Shown here one piece after another: positions 52,807 to 60,047 of a DNA stretch of 64,000 nucleotides. Below the pieces are notes generated by a model that worked only from the letters and a program-made list of their open reading frames with translations, did not search any database and was not told where the DNA came from. Made by a program: the position numbers and the translations under genes. The DNA is from an uncultured Coriobacteriia bacterium (GTDB taxonomy: Bacteria; Actinomycetota; Coriobacteriia; Coriobacteriales; QAMH01). Each line of letters begins with the position of its first letter. Position 1 is the stretch's first letter. The DNA is taken from contig CAOKAE010000001.1 in assembly GCA_948466335.1 (NCBI GenBank), forward strand, positions 62,001 through 126,000. The letters run 5' to 3'.

Positions 52807-52885
52807 AATCGGCTCCTTTCCATGAGGTGATGCATTGCCGTACGTGCAATGCGAGTCGATATGCTCACCCTACAGGCGTTTTTCA

Positions 52886-53203
52886 TTATTCTGTTGCGCA
52901 ACAAATTTTGCGGCGGCAAGCGGTGAGGAGGGGGCTATCTCGCCGAGCGCTGGTGGATAGTGCTTCGATGTGCACCAGATCTTTTTCGGGATACCACGTG
53001 TATATAAGATCGAAAGGGTTCACCGCCACGAAGCGCACGCCGTCACCGAACTCTTCTGTGATTGACGTGGGAACCTGTGACGAGCCGAAACCGCCAAAAA
53101 GCTCAATGCTATCCACGATGTTGAGAATGCGCTGTTCTAGCTTCTTGGTTTCGATTGCGGCCAAATCGTCTGCAAAACGATTGGAGAACTCCAGCCTAGG
53201 CAT
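52886..53203 (-). CDS. RelE/ParE-type toxin
   Basis: A 105-residue small basic protein. LEFSNRFADDLAAIETKKLEQRILNIVDSIELFGGFGSSQVP and RFVAVNPFDLIYTWYPEKDLVHIEAL fit the RelE/ParE fold. ATG 53203 overlaps the antitoxin stop by 8 bp, the usual antitoxin-first arrangement. Whether it cleaves mRNA or targets gyrase is not decided. Confidence 0.8.
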   Translation of the reverse strand: MPRLEFSNRFADDLAAIETKKLEQRILNIVDSIELFGGFGSSQVPTSITEEFGDGVRFVAVNPFDLIYTWYPEKDLVHIEALSTSARRDSPLLTACRRKICCATE

Positions 53204-53486
53204 GAACGCTGCGCTTCTGTTCCACCGCCGCGAGCAGTTCCTCGCGCGAGGAATAATAGCGGCCCTCTTCAAAATCGCGCCGTGACTCATCGAGGGCTTC
53301 CCTCATGCGCTGCTCGTAGAGCGCCTGCTCAACTGCCTCTTCGATTTGACGTTGGAGGACGTCCTGTGACATGAAGGCGTACTTGCCGCGCCCGTTCTCG
53401 GTAATGTAGACGACCTCGTTGTCCGCAATTGCCTTGATTTCACGTTGCTGATTCTTCAAGGCCGTAGAAGGGTATATCGCCGGCAT
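53196..53486 (-). CDS. Phd/YefM-type antitoxin
   Basis: A 96-residue antitoxin. The N-terminus (MPAIYPSTALKNQQREIKAIADNEVVYITENGRGKYAFMS) is a Phd-like DNA-binding dimer domain. The C-terminus is a charged helix (REALDESRRDFEEGRYYSSREELLAAV) that should wrap the toxin. It is coupled to the toxin gene. Confidence 0.85.
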   Translation of the reverse strand: MPAIYPSTALKNQQREIKAIADNEVVYITENGRGKYAFMSQDVLQRQIEEAVEQALYEQRMREALDESRRDFEEGRYYSSREELLAAVEQKRSVHA

Positions 53487-53508
53487 GGTCGCTCCTAATG
53501 AAGGTACT

Positions 53509-53535
53509 AATAAAGACCGTAATTACGGACTTATT
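53509..53535. promoter_or_regulatory. 27-bp palindromic operator of the toxin-antitoxin pair
   Basis: CCGTAATTACGG is a perfect 12-bp core, extended to AATAA...TTATT. It lies 22 bp upstream of the antitoxin ATG and is the expected autoregulatory site. Confidence 0.7.
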
Positions 53536-53588
53536 ATAGTCCATTTCACCGTTCCGTGCGATGAGGCGCGAGGCAAACGCTAACGCCC

Positions 53589-53834
53589 CTACTCCTCCTC
53601 GGCCAGGCGCAGCACCATCTCGTAAATCCCCTGGGCGCTGTTGAAGTTGGCCGGGACGACTTCCTTGGCGGGCACGGCGATGTCAAATTCGTCATCGATG
53701 GCGTTGATGATCGCAAGGATGTCGAAGGAATCGAGGAAGCGCTCGTCCACCAACGCGGTGCAGTTCTCGTAGTCGACGTTTTCCTCAACGTCCTTGAGCA
53801 GGTCGATGATGGCCTCGAGCGTGATGTCGTCCAT
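53589..53834 (-). CDS. Acyl/aminoacyl carrier protein
   Basis: An 81-residue acidic four-helix carrier protein. The phosphopantetheine serine is in FLDSFDILAIINAIDDEFDI. Length and sequence resemble stand-alone peptidyl carriers such as DltC more than the FabD-type ACP. It is the last gene of the antiporter-ligase-decarboxylase-carrier unit. Confidence 0.88.
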   Translation of the reverse strand: MDDITLEAIIDLLKDVEENVDYENCTALVDERFLDSFDILAIINAIDDEFDIAVPAKEVVPANFNSAQGIYEMVLRLAEEE

Positions 53835-53875
53835 GGTGCTTCCTCTCGCCAGTTCTTATACCGGTACCAGTTGTA

Positions 53876-53910
53876 AATGAGACAATTTGGTCAGACAAAC
53901 TTGTCTCATT
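53876..53910. repeat. AATGAGACA palindrome at the decarboxylase stop
   Basis: A 35-bp copy with reversed loop, preceded by the spacer TTATACCGGTACCAGTTGTA. The right arm supplies the decarboxylase TGA. It lies between decarboxylase and carrier genes. Confidence 0.93.
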
Positions 53911-55090
53911 TTCGTGGTGTGTTGAGCGTGCTCGTCTCGATGAAGTCGCGGGCAAGCTCGCTGCCGCCATCATAGCGCAAGACCACGCGTGGCATCGTGC
54001 GGCTCAGGAACAGGTGCACGCCTTCGGTCACGGAATACGCGCCGGCGTTGGCAAACGCGAGCACGTCATCGAGCTGCAAGCTGTCGAGCTCGACCTCGCG
54101 CACGAGCACGTCGTTGACGGTGCAGAGGCTGCCGCAAAGCGTCCAGGCACGCGCGTCTTGCTCGCGCATCTGGTCGGCAAGCGCCGAGAGATTGACAAGC
54201 GCAGGCACCTTGAGGCCCATGATCTGCCCCGCATAGGTGAGGTGGTTGATGCCACCGTCGAGGATGCAGTAGCTCGTGCCCTCGTTCTCCTTGAGGTCGG
54301 CGACGCGGGTGAGGTAGGTGCCGCAGGACGCGGCAAAGAAGCGGCCCATCTCGACCGTGAGCTCCACCTCCTTCGCAAGCTCGCGAAGGTGCGGAGCCAA
54401 CTCGCGGGCCGGGGCGAGGTCGTCCGTGAAGTCGTCGTCGGCGAAGTACGGCACGGCCAAGCCGGGACCGTACTCGAGACGCTGCACCTCGAAGCCATGC
54501 TCGAGCTCGATGTCGGCAATGAGGGCGCGGAGCTTCTCGAGCTCGCGTGCCTGATGCTTGAGCTTCTTGCGCTGCGTGCCCACGAAATAGTGCAGGCCTA
54601 CGATGTCGAGGTGCGGGTACTTCGTGCGGCGGTCGATGATGGCGAGGAGATCATCTTTCGACATGCCAAACTGGCTGCCGGCGTTCAGGCGTAGCAGCAC
54701 CTCGACCTTCGTGTTCGCCCGTGCGGCGCACTGCTCGATAATCTCGACGTGGCGCACGCTCTCGGCTGTGAGCACGCCAACGCGATAGGCAATGGCACGG
54801 CTCACGTCCTCGACCTGCTTGTTCACGCCCGAATACACGATCTGGTGCGCGGAGATGCCCACGTCCTCGCAGATGGCGAGCTCGCCGGGGCTGCACACCT
54901 CAAGGCGAGTGCCGTGGTCGGCCGCTGCGGCCGCGAGAAAGGGGTTGGCCTTCATCGCGAAGCACAGGCGCACGTCCTCGCCGAAGATGTCGGCAATCTT
55001 GTCGAGACGCCGCCAGAACGCCTCCACATCGAGGACGAAGGCGGGAGTGCCATACTCCTTGGCTATTTCGAGCAGCTCACCCTGATTCAT
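53906..55090 (-). CDS. Fold-type III PLP decarboxylase (DAP-decarboxylase-like)
   Basis: A 394-residue enzyme. Residues AMKANP hold the PLP lysine, and EVCSPGEL, EYGPGLAVPY, EMGRFFAASCGTYLTRV and GSLCTVNDVLVREVEL (the second-subunit Cys) follow the ornithine/diaminopimelate decarboxylase family. It is not an obvious lysA, since it is embedded with an adenylating enzyme and a carrier protein. A precedent is BtrK of butirosin synthesis, which decarboxylates an amino acid tethered to a carrier protein. This role is inference. Confidence 0.85.
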   Translation of the reverse strand: MNQGELLEIAKEYGTPAFVLDVEAFWRRLDKIADIFGEDVRLCFAMKANPFLAAAAADHGTRLEVCSPGELAICEDVGISAHQIVYSGVNKQVEDVSRAIAYRVGVLTAESVRHVEIIEQCAARANTKVEVLLRLNAGSQFGMSKDDLLAIIDRRTKYPHLDIVGLHYFVGTQRKKLKHQARELEKLRALIADIELEHGFEVQRLEYGPGLAVPYFADDDFTDDLAPARELAPHLRELAKEVELTVEMGRFFAASCGTYLTRVADLKENEGTSYCILDGGINHLTYAGQIMGLKVPALVNLSALADQMREQDARAWTLCGSLCTVNDVLVREVELDSLQLDDVLAFANAGAYSVTEGVHLFLSRTMPRVVLRYDGGSELARDFIETSTLNTPRK

Positions 55091-55107
55091 GCTGGTACCT
55101 CCACAAA

Positions 55108-55141
55108 ATGAGACAAATGTGTCTGACCAGATTGTCTCATT
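55108..55141. repeat. AATGAGACA palindrome between ligase and decarboxylase
   Basis: A copy with forward loop, preceded by the spacer-like TCATGCTGGTACCTCCACAA. It directly adjoins the ligase stop codon. Confidence 0.9.
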
Positions 55142-56641
55142 CTACATGTCGAGGAGGGCCTGGCGGTCGATCTTGCCGTTCTTGTTGAGCGGCATGGCGT
55201 CGAGCTTGCGAATCTTGTTGGGGACCATGTACTGCGGCAGAATCTCCTTGAGCGCGTCGGCCAGCGCGTCCTTCTCGCAGGGGCCCACGTAGAACAGGAG
55301 GATGCGCTTCTTGCGCGCGTCGTAGACCGTGCAGGCGCGCTTCACGCCGTCGACGCCATGAGCCGCCGCGTCGACCTCGCCGAGCTCGATGCGTTGCCCC
55401 AGGTGCTTGATCTGGTGGTCCTTGCGCCCACGATACACGAGACGTCCCGCCTCGTCGAACGTGGCCATGTCACCCGTGCGATACATCGTCTCGGGAAACG
55501 CCGTCGTGAGCGGGTTTTGCACGAAGGACTCGGCAGTCTTCTCGGCGTCGTTGTAGTAGCCGAGGGCCAGACAGGTGCCGACCACACAGATTTCACCCTC
55601 GTCACCGGGCATGTCGACGAGCTGGTCGTCTTCGTCGAGCAGGAAGACGCGCTCGTTCGGGAAGGGACGGCCCATGGGTATGGTCTCGTCCTTGTCGTAA
55701 TCGCGCACGATGATGTGATAGGTGCAGTTGCACGTGACCTCGGTGGGACCATACACGTTGACGAACATGGCATCGGGCAGGGCCGCGCGCCAGACGGCGA
55801 GCTGCTTGGGCGGCATGACCTCGCCGCTGAAGATGACCGCGCGAATGGTCGTGGGCACGCGATAGTCGAAGCCGCCCATCATCGAGACGAAGCACATGGC
55901 GCTCACGGCCCAGGTGCAGACCGTGACCTCGCGCTCCACGAGGAAGTCCATGAGGTTCACGGGGACGCTGAAGTACTCGCGCGGAATCATCTGCACGGTC
56001 GCGCCGGTGGCAAGACCGCCGTAGATATCCTTGACCGACACGTCGAAGTCGAACGGAGCCTGGTTGGCGAGCACGTCCTCTTTCGTGATGTCGAAGATCG
56101 AAACGAACGAGCCGATGAAGTCGATGACGGAGCGATGGCTCACGGCAACGCCCTTGGGGACGCCCGTGGAGCCCGAGGTGAAGTTGATGTATAGCGGGTC
56201 TGTGTCGAGCGCGGCGGCGCGGCGGCGAGCAAGCAGGCCGCTATCAGAACGCGTATCGACGATATCCTCGAGGCATATAACCAGATAGCCGTCGAAGGCC
56301 TCCCATGCGGCGTCGAAGTTCTTGGCGTCGGCTATCACGAGCGGAGCGGCGAGCTTGTCGACGATGGCGCGGGCGCGCGACGCGGGCTGGCGCACGTCGA
56401 TGATCGAATAGCAGCAGCGTGCGTAGACGGCGCCGAACATGGCCGTGAGGGCGAGGGTGCTCTTCTCCATGTAGCAGGCGATGGGGCTGCGCTCGTCGAC
56501 GATGCCGGCGAGGTAGGAACCGACGGAGTGGGCGCGGCGCATGAGGTCGAGAAACCCAATTTCGCCGTTCTCGTCCGCGAACGCGACCTTATCCGGCAAC
56601 TCCCGCGCCCGCGCTTCGAGCCACTCGAGTACGTTAGTCAT
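55142..56641 (-). CDS. Amino-acid adenylating enzyme (DltA/NRPS A-domain-like)
   Basis: A 499-residue stand-alone A domain. A3 INFTSGSTGVPKGVAVSH, A5 NVYGPTEVTC, A7/A8 YRTGDMATFDEAGRLVYRGRKDHQIKHLGQRIELGEV and A10 PLNKNGKIDRQALL are intact. Layout and length resemble D-alanine:carrier ligase DltA. It presumably activates an amino acid and loads the small carrier protein three genes on. There is no DltB or DltD nearby, which argues against teichoic-acid alanylation. Confidence 0.9.
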   Translation of the reverse strand: MTNVLEWLEARARELPDKVAFADENGEIGFLDLMRRAHSVGSYLAGIVDERSPIACYMEKSTLALTAMFGAVYARCCYSIIDVRQPASRARAIVDKLAAPLVIADAKNFDAAWEAFDGYLVICLEDIVDTRSDSGLLARRRAAALDTDPLYINFTSGSTGVPKGVAVSHRSVIDFIGSFVSIFDITKEDVLANQAPFDFDVSVKDIYGGLATGATVQMIPREYFSVPVNLMDFLVEREVTVCTWAVSAMCFVSMMGGFDYRVPTTIRAVIFSGEVMPPKQLAVWRAALPDAMFVNVYGPTEVTCNCTYHIIVRDYDKDETIPMGRPFPNERVFLLDEDDQLVDMPGDEGEICVVGTCLALGYYNDAEKTAESFVQNPLTTAFPETMYRTGDMATFDEAGRLVYRGRKDHQIKHLGQRIELGEVDAAAHGVDGVKRACTVYDARKKRILLFYVGPCEKDALADALKEILPQYMVPNKIRKLDAMPLNKNGKIDRQALLDM

Positions 56642-56696
56642 GAGAGACGCTTTCTCGTCAGACGGGTTTTTGCCTCATTTGCTGACAGGTGTCTCA
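56640..56696. repeat. Degenerate palindromes between antiporter and ligase
   Basis: ATGAGAGACGC...CGTCAGACG...TGCCTCATT is a decayed copy, followed by a right half TGACAGGTGTCTCATT. The ligase start codon and the antiporter TGA stop both fall within it. Confidence 0.7.
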
Positions 56697-58256
56697 TTGC
56701 TTCTGCACGACCCTCTTGCCGACGGTCTTGCGCAGGATGATGAGCGCCAGGACCACGAGAACGATGCCGATGGCGAGGGAAATCAGCCAGTTCTGCACGA
56801 AACCGGCGACGATGAAGCAGATGAACGAGATCACCGCGACCGTGAGCACGTAGGGCAGCTGGGTCGAGACGTGCACAATGTGGTTCACGTTCGCACCGGC
56901 CGAGGCCATGATCGTCGTATCCGAGATAGGCGAGCAATGGTCGCCGCAGACGGCGCCGGCCAGGCAAGCCGAGATGCCAATGGTGAGCAGTTCGGGCTGA
57001 CCGGCGAAGATGGGCAGCACGATGGGGATGAGGATGCCAAAGGTGCCCCAGCTCGTGCCCGTGGCAAACGCGAGGCCCAGGGCGACGAGGAAGATGATCG
57101 CGGGGAGCATGCTATACAGGCCGGCAGCCGCACCCTCCATGAGGCCGGCGACGAAGACATCGGCGCCGAGCGCGCTCGTCGCGAGCTTGAGGGTGAGCGC
57201 GAAGGTGAGGATGAGCATGGCCGGCACCATGGCCTTGAAGCCGTCGACGATGCAGACCGCGGCGTCACCGAAGCTCACGACGCGGCGGCACAGCAGGTAG
57301 ATGAAGGTGATGACCAGGGCGATGATCGAGCCCCAGGGCAAGCCCACCGAGGCGCTCGTGTTACCGAAGGCCAGGGCCAAGTCGCCGAAGCCCTCGGCTT
57401 CCGGATCCCAGAAGCCGCCGACGTACATCATGCCGATGACGCAGCAGACGATGAGGATGATGACGGGAACGAGCATGTCGACGAGGCGGGCGCGGGGATT
57501 GTCGAGCTTCTCCTCGTCACCCAGGGAACCGAGCACGCCGTCACGATAGGCCTCGATTTCGGCGCGGGCCATGGGGCCGTAATCGAAGCCCATGACGACG
57601 ATGGCGATGATGAACACGATGGTGAGCAGCGAGTAGAAGTTGTAGGGGATTGCCTGGATGAAGAGCTGGATGCCCGTGATGCCCGAGTCCAGGTCGCTGG
57701 CCGTGGCCGAGACGGCCGCCGCCCAGGACGAGATGGGGGCAATCATGCAGATGGGCGCCGCCGTCGCGTCGATGATGTAGGACAGCTTGGCGCGCGAGAT
57801 CTTCTGCTCGTCGGTCACGGGACGCATGACCGCGCCCACGGTGAGGCAGTTGAAGTAGTCGTCGATGAAGATGAGCACACCGAGCGCGAAGGTCGCGAGC
57901 TGCGCCCCCACGCGGGTCTTGATGTGCTTGGCTGCCCAGGCGCCAAAGGCGGCCGAGGCGCCGGACTTGTTGATAAGGGCGACCATGATGCCGAGCATCA
58001 CGAGGAATATGAAGATGCCGGCATTAGCCGAGTCGCTGATGGCGTTGATGAACCCGACGGGCATGGCGTCCTCGCCGGTCCCGACCTCGCCGGAGATGAT
58101 GAAGTTGACGGTGTTAATAGGGTCGAAGCCCGCGAGCAGCAACGCGCCCACGACGATGCCGACGAACAGCGACGTGTAGGTTTCCTTGGTGATGAGCGCC
58201 AGGACGATGGCGACGATGGGCGGCACGAGCGCCCAGAAGGTTCCGACAAACTCCAT
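56694..58256 (-). CDS. Na+/H+ antiporter, NhaC superfamily (long form)
   Basis: A 520-residue polytopic protein with about twelve hydrophobic segments. FATGTSWGTFGILIPIVLPIF and GDHCSPISDTTIMASAGANVNHIVHV are signatures of this antiporter family. GGGGAG precedes ATG 58256; the longer frame runs into a repeat. It leads the ligase-decarboxylase-carrier unit, so it could exchange an amino acid or amine rather than only Na+/H+. Confidence 0.88.
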   Translation of the reverse strand: MEFVGTFWALVPPIVAIVLALITKETYTSLFVGIVVGALLLAGFDPINTVNFIISGEVGTGEDAMPVGFINAISDSANAGIFIFLVMLGIMVALINKSGASAAFGAWAAKHIKTRVGAQLATFALGVLIFIDDYFNCLTVGAVMRPVTDEQKISRAKLSYIIDATAAPICMIAPISSWAAAVSATASDLDSGITGIQLFIQAIPYNFYSLLTIVFIIAIVVMGFDYGPMARAEIEAYRDGVLGSLGDEEKLDNPRARLVDMLVPVIILIVCCVIGMMYVGGFWDPEAEGFGDLALAFGNTSASVGLPWGSIIALVITFIYLLCRRVVSFGDAAVCIVDGFKAMVPAMLILTFALTLKLATSALGADVFVAGLMEGAAAGLYSMLPAIIFLVALGLAFATGTSWGTFGILIPIVLPIFAGQPELLTIGISACLAGAVCGDHCSPISDTTIMASAGANVNHIVHVSTQLPYVLTVAVISFICFIVAGFVQNWLISLAIGIVLVVLALIILRKTVGKRVVQKQ

Positions 58257-58317
58257 GATCTCCCCAATGCATGTCAGCGTGACAATCGCGCATATTATAG
58301 GCATCTTTGCGAGACGG

Positions 58318-58375
58318 TGGGGACGGACCCTCAAAGTTGCAGGTGAGAAGAAGGGGACAGACCCTTGTGCGGCAA
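58318..58375. repeat. GGGGACRGACCC repeat pair
   Basis: GGGGACGGACCC and GGGGACAGACCC lie 34 bp apart between the divergent antiporter and ATPase genes. They match the inverse of the triple repeat inside the TSUP gene. GCAGGTGAGAA in between also occurs near 17233. Confidence 0.65.
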
Positions 58376-58433
58376 GCGGTGGTAGAATGAGCATGTATTA
58401 TTCTTTGCTACGAATCGTTTTCGAGGAGATGCC

Positions 58434-59951
58434 ATGTTTGAACAGGATCACATCTGGGTTGGACAGGGCGAGACTCCCTGTAACCTGCTACTCAACCAGG
58501 CAAATCGCCATGGTCTCATCGCCGGCGCATCCGGCACGGGCAAGACCGTCACCCTCAAGGTGCTCGCCGAGGGCTTCTCGAAGGCCGGTGTGCCCGTCTT
58601 CATGGCCGACGTGAAGGGCGACGTGACCGGCATCGCGCAGGCGGGTGACGATACCGAGAACATCGCCAAGCGCGTCGAGAAGTTTGGCATCGAGGGCTGG
58701 TCTCTCGAAGGTTGCCCCACGCGCTTGTGGGACATGCTCGGCTACCAGGGCATTCCCGTGCGCATCACCGTGTCCGACATGGGCCCCATCATGCTCTCGC
58801 GCCTGCTCGAACTCACCGAGGTGCAGGAGGGCGTGCTCAACATCGTCTTTCGCGTCGCCGATGACCAGCAGATGCTGCTCATCGACCTCAAGGACCTGCG
58901 CGCGATGCTCAATTACGTCTCGGAGCACTCCAAGGAAATCGAGACGACCTACGGCAAGGTCTCGTCGCAGTCGGTCGGCGCGATTCTACGCGCCCTCATC
59001 GCCATCGAGGACCAGGGCGGCGACATCTTCTTCGGCGAGCCCAACCTCGACCTTGACGACTGGTTTGCCGTCGACGACAAGGGCCAGGGCTACGTCAATG
59101 TGCTCAACGCCGCCCGCCTCATCAACAGCCCGCAAATCTACGCGATGTTCCTGCTGTGGATGATGAGCGAGCTGTTCGAGACGCTGCCCGAGGTGGGCGA
59201 TGCCGACAAACCGAAGTTCATCTTCTTCTTCGACGAGGCGCACCTGCTGTTCAACGGCATGCCGAAGGAACTGCTCGACAAGATCGTGCAGGTCGTGAAG
59301 CTCATCCGCTCCAAGGGGGTGGGCGTCTACTTCATCACGCAATCGCCATCCGACATCCCCGACGAGGTGCTTGCGCAGCTCTCGAACCGCATCCAACACG
59401 GCTTGCGCGCCTACACACCGGCCGAGCAGAAGGCCGTGAAGGCCGCGGCGCAGTCGTTCCGCGAGAACCCCGCGTTCGACGCGAAGGAAAAGATTCTCGA
59501 ACTTGGCACGGGCGAGGCGCTCGTCTCGTTCCTCGATGCCGACGGCAAGCCGTGCGTCGTCGAGTACGCGAAGATACTGCCGCCGCAGTGTCGCATGGCC
59601 GCAGCAGACCCCGAGGTCGTCGAGCAGATGCTTGCCGCGCAGGTATCGCTCATGGACAAGTACGGCGATGCCATCGACCGCGAGTCGGCCTACGAGATTA
59701 TCAACCAGCAGGCCTCCGCACTCAGCGAGGAGGCCAAACAGGCTGCCGAGCAGGCGCAGGCCGACATCGAGGCAGCCGAGGCCGAGAAGCAGAAGGCCAA
59801 GGAAGCCGCCAAGGCCGCAGCCGCCGAGGAGAAGCGCGCGCAGAAGGCGCAGCAGGAGGCGGTGAAGCAGGTGGGCAGCGTGCTCGGACAGATTGGCCGC
59901 GAGGCATCACGTCAGATCATCCGCGGCATCTTCGGCGCCCTGAAGAAGTAA
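58434..59951 (+). CDS. HerA-like ATPase, DUF853 family
   Basis: A 505-residue P-loop ATPase. Walker A GASGTGKT near residue 31, MADVKGDVTGIA, and Walker B FIFFFDEAHLLF with FITQSPSDIPDEVLAQLSNRIQHGLRAYTP are diagnostic of the DUF853/HerA-FtsK-like family. The C-terminus is a long Ala/Lys/Glu coiled coil ending in a basic segment. It is probably a DNA translocase or helicase; its cellular role is unknown. Confidence 0.92.
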   Translation: MFEQDHIWVGQGETPCNLLLNQANRHGLIAGASGTGKTVTLKVLAEGFSKAGVPVFMADVKGDVTGIAQAGDDTENIAKRVEKFGIEGWSLEGCPTRLWDMLGYQGIPVRITVSDMGPIMLSRLLELTEVQEGVLNIVFRVADDQQMLLIDLKDLRAMLNYVSEHSKEIETTYGKVSSQSVGAILRALIAIEDQGGDIFFGEPNLDLDDWFAVDDKGQGYVNVLNAARLINSPQIYAMFLLWMMSELFETLPEVGDADKPKFIFFFDEAHLLFNGMPKELLDKIVQVVKLIRSKGVGVYFITQSPSDIPDEVLAQLSNRIQHGLRAYTPAEQKAVKAAAQSFRENPAFDAKEKILELGTGEALVSFLDADGKPCVVEYAKILPPQCRMAAADPEVVEQMLAAQVSLMDKYGDAIDRESAYEIINQQASALSEEAKQAAEQAQADIEAAEAEKQKAKEAAKAAAAEEKRAQKAQQEAVKQVGSVLGQIGREASRQIIRGIFGALKK

Positions 59952-59993
59952 CGGGGATGGCCCTCTGAGGCCGTTGTTCCAACCACGTAGCAA

Positions 59994-60018
59994 AGGGGCG
60001 GCCTCGTTGGCCGCCCCT
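59994..60018. terminator. Bidirectional terminator hairpin
   Basis: AGGGGCGGCC-TCGTT-GGCCGCCCCT lies between the convergent ATPase and surface-protein genes; a very stable 10-bp stem. Confidence 0.75.
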
Positions 60019-60047
60019 CGTCATCTCATCATCGTCGTCCGTCCGCC

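Noticed and set aside
55142-56641. dltA/dltC teichoic-acid alanylation operon
   Set aside because: No DltB or DltD is present and a PLP decarboxylase lies between ligase and carrier protein.
10981-56696. The AATGAGACA palindromes as ordinary rho-independent terminators
   Set aside because: They lack T-runs, have conserved primary sequence including the loop, occur in pairs at fixed spacing and inside coding frames. Some terminator activity is still possible.
56541-58346. Plus-strand 600-codon Asp/Glu-rich frame opposite the antiporter
   Set aside because: Antisense artefact; the minus strand encodes a clear NhaC-type protein.
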